Origin: Bradyrhizobium ivorense
GTDB taxonomy: Bacteria; Pseudomonadota; Alphaproteobacteria; Rhizobiales; Xanthobacteraceae
Reading direction: 5' to 3'
NCBI RefSeq assembly: GCF_900696085.1
Contig: NZ_CAADFC020000008.1
Span: 62,001 to 126,000 of the forward strand
Length of the DNA stretch: 64,000 nt
Position numbers and translations under genes: made by a program. Shown one piece after another: positions 20,958-31,438 of this stretch (position 1 is the stretch's first letter; each line of letters begins with the position of its first letter). The notes below the pieces were generated by a model. That model was not told the origin of the DNA. It did no database searches and was given only the letters and a program-made list of their open reading frames with translations.

Positions 20958-21608
20958 GTGTGTCAGCCCACCGGCGAGAGCACGTCGCCATACCGGCGCA
21001 GCGATCGCGTCGTTTCTGCAAGCAAAAGCAGAATCGCAAGGCTCATCGGAAACTCCTGTGACAGGGCAGCTTCGACCGGCCCGACGGCGGCCGCTCCTTA
21101 GCTCACCAACCAGCAATCCGCGTGCCGCTTGCGAAATGTGGTGGGCTCTGCGTCTAACGTGAGAAAAACGCGCGTGGCTGCCAGCCCTACTGCGGGATGA
21201 ACCTAACGCGCTGTCGGGTTTCCGGCATCTTTGTTCTCAAGCAGACAGCGACCGCAGAATGAGACGGCAGAGTGGCAGCCCGAGATGCGCGCATCCGCAA
21301 CGCCTCGATGCAAATCCTCACGTGGATGCTGCTTCGAAGTGTTGGTTGCCTGTCAGTGTCCCTCAAAGGCCAGCGTGTATAATCGCAGAGCCTCCGTCAC
21401 AGCCCCACTGCGAGAATGGACGCGATCGACTCTCGGAGTTCAGTCCGTACTCGACTTTCGCCTTGTCGAGGAGCAAGACAGGCTGCGGACCGCCATCCGG
21501 CAATCATGCGCGCACTGTTCTATGATAACGTAGCAAACCATAGCCATGCGTTGGTTGCCGAGTTCTGAGGCAACGATCTGCTACCTAAAACAAGAAGTTG
21601 CAGCGAAG
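20958..21608. other. Gap upstream of modB without recognised gene
   Basis: About 650 bases. The only trace is a 27-codon frame before modB ending LRRYGDVLSPVG, which could be the end of a lost modA. Plus-strand frames at 21231-21533 show no family motif. Confidence 0.4.
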
Positions 21609-22589
21609 CTATAGCGCGTCCGGGCGATGCAGTATATCGACGGTGATCGTGCCGCGAGCGCGAGAAACACATGCACAGATCTTTTCGTTCGCGTGCTTTT
21701 GCTGTTCGCTGAAGAAAACGTCGCGGTGGTCAAGCTCACCGTCGATTTTGACGAGATCGATGGCGCAGACGCCGCACTCACCGCGCCGGCAATCCGAAAT
21801 CACCTCGTAACCGGCCCCATTGAGCACGTCCAGCAACGAGCGATCGCGCGGAATCTCGATCTCAATGGCCTGATCTGCAAGGCGCACCCGAAACCCCTCG
21901 GTCGGCAGCGAGCCGCTCGAGCCGAAGGTCTCGTAGCGTAGGTCGGACAGTGCGCGTCCTGCACCAGTCCAGGCCCGGCGCGCGGCATCGAGCATCCGGA
22001 TCGGACCGCACAAGAGGGTCAAGGCGTCGGGCGGCAGCGAAGCGAACAAGTCATCCAAATTGAGCCTGCGCCCTTCGTTGCCTGCATGGACAATAAGCCG
22101 CTCGTTCAGCAAGGGAGCGAGAACATCCAAATAGACGGCCTGCTCACGAGACGTCACAGCATAATGCAGAGTGAAGTCGGCATCGCGGCGCGCCAACGCC
22201 TGAGCTGCCCCGATCAGTGGCGTAATGCCGATGCCGGCCGCGATTAGGCAGTAGTGCCGGCGCGCCCAGTCAATCGGCAGCAAAGAGGCCGGCAATGTAA
22301 TGGTCAATCGGGCACCCGGCGCGAGCGACCACATGTACTGCGAGCCGCCGCGGGAGTCCTCTGCGCGCCGCACGGCGATACGATAACCGGTTCGGTCGGC
22401 TTCGCCGACCAAGGAATAGGACCGCGCCTCCGGGCGCCCATCGATCGTGACGGCGATATTGATATGGCTGCCGACCGGATAAGCCGCGCCATCAAAGTTT
22501 TCCGGTTTGATCAGGAACTCGCGGATCGAAGGTGTCAGATCGCGCGTCGCGACGAGCGTTGCGGGTGTCCAGCTTTCAATGAACCGCAT
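21609..22589 (-). CDS. vanB: VanB-type oxidoreductase (flavin plus 2Fe-2S ferredoxin)
   Basis: The reductase partner of a Rieske-type aromatic O-demethylase or ring hydroxylase. The 326-residue product has an FAD/FMN-binding domain (PEARSYSLVGEA, about residues 53-64), an NAD-binding part (CLIAAGIGITPLIGAAQAL and LLCGPIRMLDA) and a C-terminal plant-type 2Fe-2S domain with DCRRGECGVCAIDLV and the distant Cys in EKICACVSRA. With the VanA-like oxygenase and the GntR regulator it forms one cluster (order vanA-gntR-vanB). Substrate (vanillate or another methoxylated or hydroxylated aromatic) is not visible. Confidence 0.88.
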   Translation of the reverse strand: MRFIESWTPATLVATRDLTPSIREFLIKPENFDGAAYPVGSHINIAVTIDGRPEARSYSLVGEADRTGYRIAVRRAEDSRGGSQYMWSLAPGARLTITLPASLLPIDWARRHYCLIAAGIGITPLIGAAQALARRDADFTLHYAVTSREQAVYLDVLAPLLNERLIVHAGNEGRRLNLDDLFASLPPDALTLLCGPIRMLDAARRAWTGAGRALSDLRYETFGSSGSLPTEGFRVRLADQAIEIEIPRDRSLLDVLNGAGYEVISDCRRGECGVCAIDLVKIDGELDHRDVFFSEQQKHANEKICACVSRARGTITVDILHRPDAL

Positions 22590-22600
22590 GGAGATTTCCT

Positions 22601-23353
22601 TTAATCGCCTGCCATCCTGATGAGGGCCAGTCCTGGCAGCAGGTCAGAATGCGTCTTGTTCCTGAGCACCAGGCGCAGATTGCGCGCCGCTACTCGGGCG
22701 TGCTCGCGCATGATTGCTTCGGCCCGTGCTCCTTCGCGATTTTCGATTGCGTCGACCACGACGCGATGTTGATCTTGCGCAATCAACAGTGTGTGGCGCG
22801 CATCCGGCAGTGTCGATTGGGTCATCACAAAGCCGCTGGGCGAAGCGAATGGGAGGGCCGACGCGCGATCGACCTGCCGGATCAAGGGAGGACTGCGCGA
22901 CAATTCGGTCAATAGCGCGTGAAAACGCGCATTGAGCGCGACGTAGGAGGAGAACGCCTCGACGGAGATTGGATCCTGCCGCACCAAGCCGTCGATCTCG
23001 TCAAGACATCCTTTTAGAGGCTCAAGATCGCGCGACGAAACACCGCGCTCGGCGGCAAAGCGCGCGGCCAGACCCTCCACCGTGCCACGCAGCTCGATCG
23101 AATCCAGGACATCTCGCTCGGAGAATGCCTTCACCATGAAACCGCCAGAAGGGATCGCTTCCAGAAGTCCTTCCTCCTCCAGCCGGACCAATGCCATTCG
23201 CACCGGGGTGCGCGATGCGCCGGTCGTCTCCACAGCCTGCAACTCGGAGATCCGCTCGCCTGGCCGCAAGTCACCCGAAAGGATCAGGTCGCGCAAGCTG
23301 AGCTGGGCGCGTACTGTCTGCGAGACGGAACGATCGCTGTCGCGCTCGACCAT
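22601..23353 (-). CDS. GntR-family (FCD type) transcriptional regulator
   Basis: The 250-residue regulator has an N-terminal winged helix (LRPGERISELQAVETTGASRTPVRMALVRLEEEGLLEAIPSGG split over about residues 33-75) and an all-helical FCD effector domain. It lies between the oxygenase and reductase genes with tight spacing (3 and 11 bases), so it is cotranscribed with them and probably represses the cluster until the aromatic substrate binds. Two TGTATACA palindromes upstream of the oxygenase gene are candidate operators. Confidence 0.9.
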   Translation of the reverse strand: MVERDSDRSVSQTVRAQLSLRDLILSGDLRPGERISELQAVETTGASRTPVRMALVRLEEEGLLEAIPSGGFMVKAFSERDVLDSIELRGTVEGLAARFAAERGVSSRDLEPLKGCLDEIDGLVRQDPISVEAFSSYVALNARFHALLTELSRSPPLIRQVDRASALPFASPSGFVMTQSTLPDARHTLLIAQDQHRVVVDAIENREGARAEAIMREHARVAARNLRLVLRNKTHSDLLPGLALIRMAGD

Positions 23354-23356
23354 GCC

Positions 23357-24406
23357 CTACTCCGCGGCCTGTCGACCTTGCGACGGATTCTCGGCCTCGA
23401 TCATGCGATCTATCAAGCGGCGAGCCCACATCGCGCCGGCATCGATGTTGAGATTATAGAAGACCCGGTCTGGATTTTCGTCGATCGCGCGCTGCTGCGC
23501 CTCGAGAATGACCTCGTCCTCGCGGAAGATGCCAGAAACGCCTTGGCGGAGTTCGGTGGTCAGGCGCTGTTCGTTCAGGCGATAATTGCGCACGAAGGCC
23601 CACAAATAATGGCAGCTCGTTTCCGTTTCGGGCGTAATGGTGTTGAGGACAATACCATTGACGCCGGCCGATCGGTTGCCTTCCGGCGCGCCTGTTCCAG
23701 CGGGCGCCACTCCGACGTCGATATTGATGGTGCACGGCGCCTCGAAACGAATGATTTGCCAGCGGTCTACCGGACCAGGTTTTTGCAATTGCTTGGCCCA
23801 GAACGGCGGGGCGGTAATCCCCTTCATCCAGCGCGTTACGGTAGCGGTCTTCTCACCATGGGTGACGTCAAACGGCGCTTCCGCGATGGCGTCATTGCCG
23901 ATGCTGGCGCCGTGCACAAAAGTTTCGTGCGTCAGGTCCATGAGGTTGTCGACAACCAGACGATAATCGCATTTCAGGTGAATGGTGTCACCATCACCGG
24001 CCCAAGCGGAATCATCGTTCCAGTGCATATCCGGCACCAAGCGTGGGTCGGCCAGCGCGGGATCACCCATCCACAGCCAGACGAAGCGATCGCGCTCGAC
24101 CACAGGATAGGCACGCACACAGGCGGAGGGGTTGATCGTCTCTTGCGAGGGCATGAAGGTGCAGCGGCCCTGCGCGTTGAATTTCAGCCCATGATAGCCG
24201 CAGACGACGCTGTCGCCCTCAAGACGCCCTTTTGAGAGCGGCACCAACCGATGCCAACAGGCATCCTCCAGTGCCGCCACCTCTCCGTTGGCGCGTCGAT
24301 ACATCACAACGTGCTTGCCGCAGATCGTGCGCGGCAACAGCGCCTGCTTCACCTCTGCATCCCAAGCGGCCGCGTACCAGACGTTCGTCGGAAAGCAATG
24401 GCTCAT
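23357..24406 (-). CDS. vanA: VanA-type Rieske aromatic oxygenase
   Basis: The 349-residue oxygenase subunit has the Rieske 2Fe-2S site CWHRLVPLSKGRLEGDSVVCGYHG spanning about residues 48-71 (Cys-x-His and Cys-x2-His), and the mononuclear iron site with NLMDLTHETFVHG near residues 155-167. This layout is that of vanillate O-demethylase and related enzymes such as dicamba demethylase. Electrons would come from the VanB-like protein three genes on. It is the first gene of the cluster; its promoter region contains the palindromes. Confidence 0.9.
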   Translation of the reverse strand: MSHCFPTNVWYAAAWDAEVKQALLPRTICGKHVVMYRRANGEVAALEDACWHRLVPLSKGRLEGDSVVCGYHGLKFNAQGRCTFMPSQETINPSACVRAYPVVERDRFVWLWMGDPALADPRLVPDMHWNDDSAWAGDGDTIHLKCDYRLVVDNLMDLTHETFVHGASIGNDAIAEAPFDVTHGEKTATVTRWMKGITAPPFWAKQLQKPGPVDRWQIIRFEAPCTINIDVGVAPAGTGAPEGNRSAGVNGIVLNTITPETETSCHYLWAFVRNYRLNEQRLTTELRQGVSGIFREDEVILEAQQRAIDENPDRVFYNLNIDAGAMWARRLIDRMIEAENPSQGRQAAE

Positions 24407-24434
24407 GTGCCGATTCCTCGCTTATGGACACTGA

Positions 24435-24508
24435 CTGTATACATTGAATCGAAACGGGCCGAAAAAATGACGAACATGCGGGCTTACAATGGATTTTCTG
24501 TATACATA
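24435..24508 (-). promoter_or_regulatory. Paired TGTATACA operators before vanA
   Basis: The 10-mer CTGTATACAT, containing the perfect palindrome TGTATACA, occurs twice (24435-24444 and 24499-24508), 64 bases apart, just upstream of the oxygenase gene. FCD-type GntR regulators bind short palindromes of this kind, so these are likely operators for the regulator encoded in the cluster. Confidence 0.65.
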
Positions 24509-24641
24509 GATGATCCAAGATGCCGATCGAGCTGCTTGGTAGGATCTTGCGGCGCACCAAAACAGCTACCGGCTGAATCCAACCTCGCCATCGTGGATAT
24601 CCCGCTGCATCTCGTCCCTGCACTGTCGCGGCCTCGTACGG

Positions 24642-24914
24642 CTATCGGCGAGGTTCCTGTCCAGCGTAGGGACGCAGCATCGGGCGCTTCTTGGCCGGCA
24701 GCACAGTCCCCTTGCCGGGATCGGACGTCGACGTCTTGGTGCCGAGATCGGCCCACGCTCTCAAATCATCCAGTGCGTAGATCACGCGACCGCCGATCTT
24801 TCGATACGCTGGCCCCGTGCCATATGTGCGGTGCTTTTCGAGCGTGCGGCCGGATAGGCTAAGATAACGCGCAGCCTCCGGTGTACGCAGGAACCGCGTC
24901 GCTAGATCTGACAT
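24642..24914 (-). CDS. AlpA/excisionase-like helix-turn-helix protein
   Basis: A 90-residue protein (start chosen at MSDLATRF; four more residues are possible) with the helix-turn-helix pattern FLRTPEAARYLSLSGRTLEKHRTYGTGPAYRKIGGRVIY spread over about residues 8-46. This matches the AlpA/HTH_17 group of small MerR-like regulators found near integrases and in integrative elements, where they control excision. No integrase is beside it here. It suggests that the boundary of an integrative element passes through this region. Confidence 0.78.
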   Translation of the reverse strand: MSDLATRFLRTPEAARYLSLSGRTLEKHRTYGTGPAYRKIGGRVIYALDDLRAWADLGTKTSTSDPGKGTVLPAKKRPMLRPYAGQEPRR

Positions 24915-24926
24915 CGAATCGGGCAT

Positions 24927-25502
24927 TTGAGAGCTCCAGGTGAGAGGCCGGCCGCGAACGGCGGCACTTTCGTGCCATCATCATGGAGAAGCGCGCGCTC
25001 TGGAGGGATACCGAATATCGAGGAAGCGACTTTCGACACCCCAAGTTGAAGCGCTATTCATCCCCAGCGCTTGGCGGCAAAGCTCGCTTCTATCTAGCGC
25101 CCATCCAGCCTACGACCTTGGTCGATCACCACTCGCGGCTGCAAAGACGCACCTTGCACGGATGGGCATGGCAAGTTGATCGGGCGCCTTCACAATGCGG
25201 AGGCAGAATCACTTTGCGCAGAAATTCTGCCGAACCATCGGTTTTACCGGACGATACCGGAGCACGTCCACCGCCATCCGATTGTCGCAACTCGATTCAA
25301 ACTCGCCGGGACATCCGCAGCAAGAATAAGTCACATTGGTCTCGTCCTGCCTGGCAAAGAGTTCAGAAGAAGAACGTTCAAAACTGCCAGAGCGGAATGA
25401 ACGAGTTGAGAACTCCATCGCAACGCCGAGACGCCTAACTGCTCGGCGAGCGCCGATGCGGATACGACCTCACATCGACCAGCCCGCTAGATGTCGCACG
25501 CT
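24927..25502. other. Gap between alpA-like gene and nod box
   Basis: Open frames at 24983-25438 and 25176-25400 (plus) lack recognised motifs. The region might hold decayed integrative-element genes. I see nothing definite in it. Confidence 0.4.
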
Positions 25503-25549
25503 TCCATCGCCTGGATGCCTACGATCCAAACAATCAATTTTACCAATGT
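25503..25549 (+). promoter_or_regulatory. nod box (NodD-binding promoter element)
   Basis: The plus strand shows TCCATCGCCTGGATG, six bases, then ATCCAAACAATCAATTTTA and CCAAT. This matches the rhizobial nod-box consensus along its full 47 bp, including the conserved AAACAATC(A/G)ATTTTACCAAT 3' half. NodD with flavonoids, and indirectly NodVW, acts at such sites. The element points to dctA, 400 bases downstream. No classical nod gene follows. Confidence 0.88.
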
Positions 25550-25606
25550 AACGTACTGTTGCATCAAGCTCAGCACTTGAAGCGTACCGATCACTCTAGG
25601 ATTTCT

Positions 25607-25828
25607 ATGCCGAGACGTGCCTCGGGAAACTTGCCAGCAAAATGCGGCATGACGCTGAGCAACGCCTTCGCGACCGACCTCACAAATGCCATTCGAAGAT
25701 TCAATCAGACCTCGTCAGAAGACAGGCCGCTTATCCGACGGCGACTCGATCGTCTGCAGGTTAGGCTCTGGTGCGGATCTTGCTTGACGAAAAAAGATAA
25801 CGTAACTGAACGCCTGCCTTTGGAATGA
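25607..25828 (+). CDS. Hypothetical short frame after the nod box
   Basis: A 73-codon frame beginning MPRRASGNLPAKCG just downstream of the nod box. I do not recognise it. It has no clear ribosome site and it overlaps the candidate dctA promoter, so it may be untranslated leader or the remnant of an earlier nod-box-driven gene. Confidence 0.25.
   Translation: MPRRASGNLPAKCGMTLSNAFATDLTNAIRRFNQTSSEDRPLIRRRLDRLQVRLWCGSCLTKKDNVTERLPLE
25769..25784 (+). promoter_or_regulatory. Candidate sigma54 promoter of dctA
   Basis: TGGTGCGGATCTTGCT fits the -24/-12 pattern with GG-N10-GC spacing, about 165 bases before the dctA ATG. Rhizobial dctA is classically sigma54- and DctD-dependent, so the site is plausible, but there is no visible dctBD nearby. 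Confidence 0.45.
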
Positions 25829-25947
25829 CGCGCCGGCTCCCGGAATCGTCTTCAATCGGACACGGCTAAAATGACAGCCTCGTATGATGCCGTCGCCTCT
25901 CAACGATGTAGCGGCGCGCATTCGAGTGTATTCGGGAAGGAAGCGTC

Positions 25948-27264
25948 ATGACCACCATGGCAACTGCGGCGCCCGCGCGCGCGTCGCAGACTTGGTATAA
26001 AATTCTCTACGTTCAGGTGTTGATCGCGATCGTGATTGGCGCCATCGTCGGCTGGCTATGGCCGTCGGTCGCGACCAACGACTGGGTCAAAGCGCTCGGT
26101 GATGGCTTCATCAAGCTGATCAAGATGGTGATCGCACCGATCATCTTCTGCACCGTCGCATCCGGGATCGCGCATATTCAGGACGCAAAGAAAGTCGGGC
26201 GCGTCGGCGTCAAAGCGCTGATCTATTTCGAGATCGTATCGAGCTTTGCCTTGGTGTTGGGCCTTGTCATGGGCAATCTGGTCCAGATCGGCCATGGCCT
26301 TGCGGTCAAACCGGACGCTGCGGCGGTCGCCAACTACGTCAAGCAGGCGGAAGCCTCGAAGACCGTCGATTTTTTTCTCAATATCATTCCCGATACTGTG
26401 ATCGGCGCCCTCGCCCGCGGCGATGTTCTGCAAGTGCTCCTGTTCGCGATCCTGTTTGGCTTTTCGCTGATGGCGCTGGGGGAGCGTGGAGAGCGACTGC
26501 GCGGCATGATTGACGACGTCGCGCACGCAGTGTTCGGCGTGATCGCCATCATCATGAAAGCGGCCCCGATCGGTGCGTTCGGCGCGATGGCCTTCACGAT
26601 CGGCAAATTCGGGCCGGCGGCGCTCGGTAATTTGATCGGGCTGATCGTACTATTCTATGCGACGGCCGCGATATTTGTGGTCGTCGTGCTCGGCCTGATC
26701 GCGCGGATCGTCGGCTTCTCGATCTTCAAGTTCATTATCTATATCAAAGACGAGCTTCTGATCGTGCTTGGCACCTCGTCCTCGGAAAGCGCGCTGCCAC
26801 AATTGATGGAGAAGCTCGAGCGGCTGGGCTGCTCAAAGCCCGTGGTCGGCCTCGTGGTGCCAACCGGCTACTCCTTCAACCTCGACGGCACCAACATTTA
26901 TATGACGCTTGCGACTTTGTTCATTGCCCAGGCACTCGGGGTCGATCTCACCTTTGGCCAACAGCTCACGATCTTGCTCGTGGCAATGCTGACCTCGAAG
27001 GGAGCAAGCGGCGTCACCGGCGCAGGCTTCATCACACTCGCCGCGACATTGTCGGTGGTCAACCCGGCATTGGTGCCGGGCATGGCGATCGTATTCTCGA
27101 TCGACAAGTTCATGAGCGAGGTGCGAGCCCTTACCAACATCACCGGCAATGGCATCGCCGCTGTGTTCGTGTCCTGGTGGGAAGGCGAGCTCGACGACGC
27201 GACGCTGCATGCCCGGCTCAAACAGCCCACCGCCGGTATCGATACACGAAGCTCCAGGAGGTAG
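25948..27264 (+). CDS. dctA: DctA, C4-dicarboxylate transporter
   Basis: DctA is the inner-membrane symporter for succinate, malate and fumarate, the main carbon source that plants supply to bacteroids. The 438-residue product belongs to the DAACS family: an N-terminal [16 protein letters not shown] helix, the substrate loop [24 protein letters not shown] (about residues 272-295), [19 protein letters not shown], and the second hairpin [22 protein letters not shown]. All are intact. A nod box and a sigma54-like site lie upstream. It stands alone on the plus strand. Confidence 0.96.
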   Translation: MTTMATAAPARASQTWYKILYVQVLIAIVIGAIVGWLWPSVATNDWVKALGDGFIKLIKMVIAPIIFCTVASGIAHIQDAKKVGRVGVKALIYFEIVSSFALVLGLVMGNLVQIGHGLAVKPDAAAVANYVKQAEASKTVDFFLNIIPDTVIGALARGDVLQVLLFAILFGFSLMALGERGERLRGMIDDVAHAVFGVIAIIMKAAPIGAFGAMAFTIGKFGPAALGNLIGLIVLFYATAAIFVVVVLGLIARIVGFSIFKFIIYIKDELLIVLGTSSSESALPQLMEKLERLGCSKPVVGLVVPTGYSFNLDGTNIYMTLATLFIAQALGVDLTFGQQLTILLVAMLTSKGASGVTGAGFITLAATLSVVNPALVPGMAIVFSIDKFMSEVRALTNITGNGIAAVFVSWWEGELDDATLHARLKQPTAGIDTRSSRR

Positions 27265-28045
27265 GCTCCAGGTCCTATCCGTGATTTCAAGGCGCGCTCG
27301 AACTGAGCGTAGCCAACTCCGTGATTTTTTCGCAGTTCAATCGGCGCAGCCGACTGAACTGCGAGCCGGAGTTCTTCTCGCGAATCTGCGGATCGCACCA
27401 CGAATCGGTGTCGCGCCCCAACGCGATCCAAATGCCGGCAAGGTTGGCCGGAGGCAGACGATTCCGACCGAACTGGCCGGCCTGACGGGCCAAGGTACTG
27501 GATCTCCCCATGAAACGGCTTGGTGCGCGGCCACCGGACTGGCCTCGTCCACTGATGCTGCGCCAGTGATGACTCGTGAACCAGATTGGCACTTTCACCA
27601 AGTCGAGATGGATCGCATGGAGCAAACGTCAAGGCGCTCCACTGCTTGTCGGCGCTCTTCTAGAGATTTAACGACGCGCGCCTCATTGTTCAGCGTCGGG
27701 GTCTTGGTGGGTTCGCGGCAGCAGCTATCCTCGTCGTTGGACGTGCCTTGGCGGCACGGAATTGTGCTCGGCCGCGCCTCCACAGCCGCGCGCGCCTGCC
27801 AACGGGCTATCGCAGTGAAGGAAAACAGACATATGAGCCCCGATTGTACGCACGTCAGCGCGCCATATGGAAAGGTTTAGAACAACTATACCTACGTTTG
27901 TAATGCGCCTTTCTTCGGCACGTGCTGAGTTCAGCTGCAAGCAATTCGCCCGGAACCGCTCGCGAGCGTGGAGCCGAAGGGATTGCCCCATTTTTGCCTA
28001 AAATGTTATAACTCTCCCGCCGGAGAAAGGCCGGACGGTCCAAGA
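27265..28045. other. Gap between dctA and nodV-like gene, with an inverted repeat
   Basis: No recognised gene. At 27331-27363 CGCAGTTCA and TGAACTGCG bracket a smaller GTCGGC/GCCGA-type pairing, forming a strong hairpin. It has T residues before it but none after it, so it is not a typical terminator of dctA. Frames on both strands lack family motifs. Confidence 0.45.
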
Positions 28046-30718
28046 ATGTATAACCAGATCAATAACTTCAAACGTTCTGCCACGCAGTTTACTTTCGGCA
28101 GCGTAACGCTGGCGGTGGTGACGCTAGCTTCCTTGTACCTTCAAACACATTTCGCTGCGACGGCGTTCGGCTATTTGCTGGTTATATTGCTGTTTTCATT
28201 GATCGGCAGCTTTATCGCGTCATCCGCGCTTTCGGTCTTAGCTATCGCTGCTTTGGCGTACTACTTTGCGCCGCCGGCGTTCAGTCTGCGGATCGACGAC
28301 CCTCAAGTTCTTCTGGTGGTTGTCGCATTCTTTACCGTCTCGATTGTCGGAACGCACCTGATTGGAAAGATCCGCCAGGAACGAGAGGCTGCGCGTGAGA
28401 CTGCGGCCGAGCTCCGGCGCAGCACGGCCGATTTGAAAGACCGTGAAAAGCGGTGGCGCGCAATCTTTGAGCACAATCCGGCCATGTACGTCATGATCGA
28501 CGAAACCGGTACCATCCTCAACGTCAACACGTTCGGCGCGACACACCTCGGCTATGCGCGCTCCGAACTGATCGGTCAATCCGTCCTGAGGCTCTTTCCG
28601 GAGGAGGATCGCGAGTTCGCTCGCACGTGCATTCGCACATGCCTTGAAGATATCGGTCAATCGCAAACCTGGGACGCCCAAAAGGTCAGGAAAGACGGCG
28701 CGGTCCTGTGGGTGCGAGAAAATGCCAAAGCCATGCTTTGGGCTGATGACAAGCCGGTTGTCCTGATAGCCTGCGAAGATATCACGGAAAAACGGCGGAC
28801 GGAACTTGCCCTACAGCGCAGCGAAGCCCATTTGGCTCAAGCGCAGGAGTTGAGCCACACAGGCAGCTTCGGCTGGAATGTCGCCACTGGCGAGGTTTTT
28901 TGGTCAAAAGAGCTTTTTCGAATTTTCCAGTTGGATCCGAAGACGATACCGAGCCCGCAACTCGTCGTCGAGCGCACGCACCCGGAAGATCGAGCTTCCG
29001 TCCAACAGACGATCGATCGAGTGATGCAAGACGCACAGGAGTTCGAGCATGAATACCGATTGCTGCTACCGGACGGCTCGGTGAAGCACATCCGCGCGCA
29101 GGCGCGAGCCACGACAACTGCCTCTGGCGAAATCGAGTTTGTCGGGGCAGCGACGGATATCACAGTTACAAAGCAAGTAGAGCAGCAGCTACGCCGCAGC
29201 GAGGCCTATCTGGCCGAAGCCCAGCATCTCAGTCATACTGGCAGTTGGTCATGGGACGTCCACGGAGTCGATTTTGTGTATCGCTCCGCCGAAGTGAATC
29301 GTCTCTTCGGCTTCGACCCGCAAGAGAGCCTGTCCATAGAGACTATTCGTTCGCGGATCCATCCGGACGACCTGCCGCGGCTTCAGGAAGTGCAGCGACT
29401 TGCGAGAGACGGCAAGCAAAACCGCTTTGAATATGATTTTCGAATCTTGCTCCCGGACGGCTCGATGAGGCACATACATTCTGTGGCTCATGTCGTGGTT
29501 GGCAGCGACGGCAATATCGGCGAGCTCATCGGGACACATATGGATGTCACTGAGCAATACGCAGCCAGAGAACGCCTGGAAAGCACACTTGCTGCGCTGC
29601 GCGAAAGCGAGCAGCGCTTTCGCGACTACGCCGAAACGGCTTCCGACTGGCTCTGGGAGACCGGGCCAGACCATAAAGTCACTCACTTATCGGAACATAC
29701 CAGCGCTGCGGGAATCCTGGCCACAGGCCTCCTGGGTCTGCCGCGTTGGGACATTGCTTGCGACTTGGAAGACGAACCTGAGAAATGGCAGCAACATCGT
29801 GCAAGGCTAGAGGCACATCTGCCATTTCGTGATCTGGTCTATCGCGCCGTCAACCGGATGGGATCTCCGATCTACGTCCGGACGAGCGGCAAGCCATTTT
29901 TTGACGTAAGCGGCACTTTTCTTGGCTACCGTGGCGTCAGCACCGACATCACCGCTGTTATCCGCGCAGATCAGGCCGAACAAGAGCTGCGGAAGGCACA
30001 AGCGGAGCTCGCGCATGTGACGCGCGTGACGACGTTAGGAGAGCTGACAACCTCCATCGCCCACGAAATCAACCAGCCACTCGCCGCTATTATCAGCAAC
30101 GCCGACGCGTGCCTCAGTTGGATGGGCCGCAAAACTCCTGATCTTTCCGCCGCGCGCTCATCCGTTGAATGGATAATCGAAGACGCGATCAGGGCAAGCG
30201 AGGTGATCCGTCGCGTTCGCGCGCTTGCGAAGAAGGGCGAGATCGAAATGCTTCCGCTCGACATCAACGACGTCGTTAAGGATGTCATTGCGCTGGTGAA
30301 TCGTGAGCTGGTTAGCCACCAAGTGACACTGAAAACCGAGCTGACGGCAGCGCTGCCGGCGGTTCTGGGGGACCGGATTCAGCTGCAGCAGGTGATTATC
30401 AATCTGGTGATGAACGGGATCGAAGCTATGGACGCAGTTACGGACCGGACCCGCGAACTGGTGATCCAGTCATCTAGGGACGACATGGAACACGTGCAGC
30501 TTGCGGTGACTGATAGTGGCGTCGGCATCGCGGAGAATGACGCCGATCGGGTGTTAGACCCCTTCTTCACGACAAAATCGAGCGGTCTTGGCATGGGCCT
30601 CTCGATCTGCCGCTCGATTGTGGAAGCTCACGGAGGGCGTCTTTCGATCGTCCACAAGCAGGGGCCCGGAGCGAGCTTTCGGTTTGACCTGCCGTTGCAC
30701 AAGGAGGTGGTGTCGTGA
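28046..30718 (+). CDS. nodV: NodV-like sensor histidine kinase
   Basis: The 890-residue kinase matches the size of B. japonicum NodV (889), the sensor of host isoflavonoids. Layout: an N-terminal membrane domain of four hydrophobic helices (about residues 15-105), then four PAS segments (about 130-265, 270-400, 400-520, 535-665), then a HisKA domain with the phospho-acceptor in [14 protein letters not shown] and an HATPase domain ([40 protein letters not shown]). I start at ATG 28046 ([11 protein letters not shown]); the earlier start is a GTG. The response regulator follows with overlapping codons (GTGA). The nodV name is by architecture, length and partner; the paralogue nwsA is the alternative. 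Confidence 0.82.
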   Translation: MYNQINNFKRSATQFTFGSVTLAVVTLASLYLQTHFAATAFGYLLVILLFSLIGSFIASSALSVLAIAALAYYFAPPAFSLRIDDPQVLLVVVAFFTVSIVGTHLIGKIRQEREAARETAAELRRSTADLKDREKRWRAIFEHNPAMYVMIDETGTILNVNTFGATHLGYARSELIGQSVLRLFPEEDREFARTCIRTCLEDIGQSQTWDAQKVRKDGAVLWVRENAKAMLWADDKPVVLIACEDITEKRRTELALQRSEAHLAQAQELSHTGSFGWNVATGEVFWSKELFRIFQLDPKTIPSPQLVVERTHPEDRASVQQTIDRVMQDAQEFEHEYRLLLPDGSVKHIRAQARATTTASGEIEFVGAATDITVTKQVEQQLRRSEAYLAEAQHLSHTGSWSWDVHGVDFVYRSAEVNRLFGFDPQESLSIETIRSRIHPDDLPRLQEVQRLARDGKQNRFEYDFRILLPDGSMRHIHSVAHVVVGSDGNIGELIGTHMDVTEQYAARERLESTLAALRESEQRFRDYAETASDWLWETGPDHKVTHLSEHTSAAGILATGLLGLPRWDIACDLEDEPEKWQQHRARLEAHLPFRDLVYRAVNRMGSPIYVRTSGKPFFDVSGTFLGYRGVSTDITAVIRADQAEQELRKAQAELAHVTRVTTLGELTTSIAHEINQPLAAIISNADACLSWMGRKTPDLSAARSSVEWIIEDAIRASEVIRRVRALAKKGEIEMLPLDINDVVKDVIALVNRELVSHQVTLKTELTAALPAVLGDRIQLQQVIINLVMNGIEAMDAVTDRTRELVIQSSRDDMEHVQLAVTDSGVGIAENDADRVLDPFFTTKSSGLGMGLSICRSIVEAHGGRLSIVHKQGPGASFRFDLPLHKEVVS

Positions 30719-31392
30719 ACGAACGCTCAAACCCCCAGCGCGAAGGCAGCAGCGCCGAGGCATCGGCAAATGCGATTGTCTTCATTGTCGAAGATGACGT
30801 CTCGATGCGTCGGTCGCTTACAAACCTTTTTCAATCCGTCGGCCTGGACGTCGTTGCATTCGGATCGGCACGAGAAATGCTGCAGAGCAAGCTTCCGGAC
30901 GTCGTTAGTTGCCTGGTTCTTGATGTCCGGCTGCCAGGCTTGAGCGGCCTTGAGTTCCAGACTGAGCTAGCCAAGTCGAACATTCATATTCCCATCATCT
31001 TCATTACAGGCCATGGCGACATTCCCATGAGCGTCAGGGCCATGAAGGGTGGAGCGGTCGATTTTCTCACCAAACCGTTTCGCGATCAGGAACTGCTGGA
31101 CGCCGTGATCGCGGCGACCGAACGCGATCGCAAAAGACGGGAAGCCGACCAGACCGTCGCGAACCTCAAGTCCCTATTTGAGACCCTAAGCCCGCGCGAG
31201 CAGGCGGTCATGAAACTGGTCGCTACCGGCTTGATGAACAAGCAGATAGCTGCCGAGCTGGGGCTCGCCGAGATTACGGTCAAGATCTACCGAGGACACG
31301 TGATGAAAAAGATGCGCGCCCGATCGCTGGCGGATTTGATCAGAATGACTGAGACGCTCGGAATCCGTTCTAACCGTCCCGAACAAACCTAA
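30715..31392 (+). CDS. nodW: NodW-like response regulator
   Basis: A 225-residue two-domain regulator starting at GTG 30715, which overlaps the kinase stop, with a good AAGGAGG ribosome site. The receiver domain shows the acidic pair in [11 protein letters not shown], the phospho-acceptor Asp in LVLDVRLPG and Lys in FLTKPF. The C-terminal LuxR/FixJ-type helix-turn-helix reads [35 protein letters not shown] (about residues 158-193). NodW (227 residues) activates nod genes in response to isoflavones together with NodV; the tts and nod elements nearby fit such a role. Confidence 0.83.
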   Translation: MNERSNPQREGSSAEASANAIVFIVEDDVSMRRSLTNLFQSVGLDVVAFGSAREMLQSKLPDVVSCLVLDVRLPGLSGLEFQTELAKSNIHIPIIFITGHGDIPMSVRAMKGGAVDFLTKPFRDQELLDAVIAATERDRKRREADQTVANLKSLFETLSPREQAVMKLVATGLMNKQIAAELGLAEITVKIYRGHVMKKMRARSLADLIRMTETLGIRSNRPEQT

Positions 31393-31438
31393 GTATGATT
31401 TTACAATTTAACCACGCAAGCCCACTTTTCGTCCAGGG

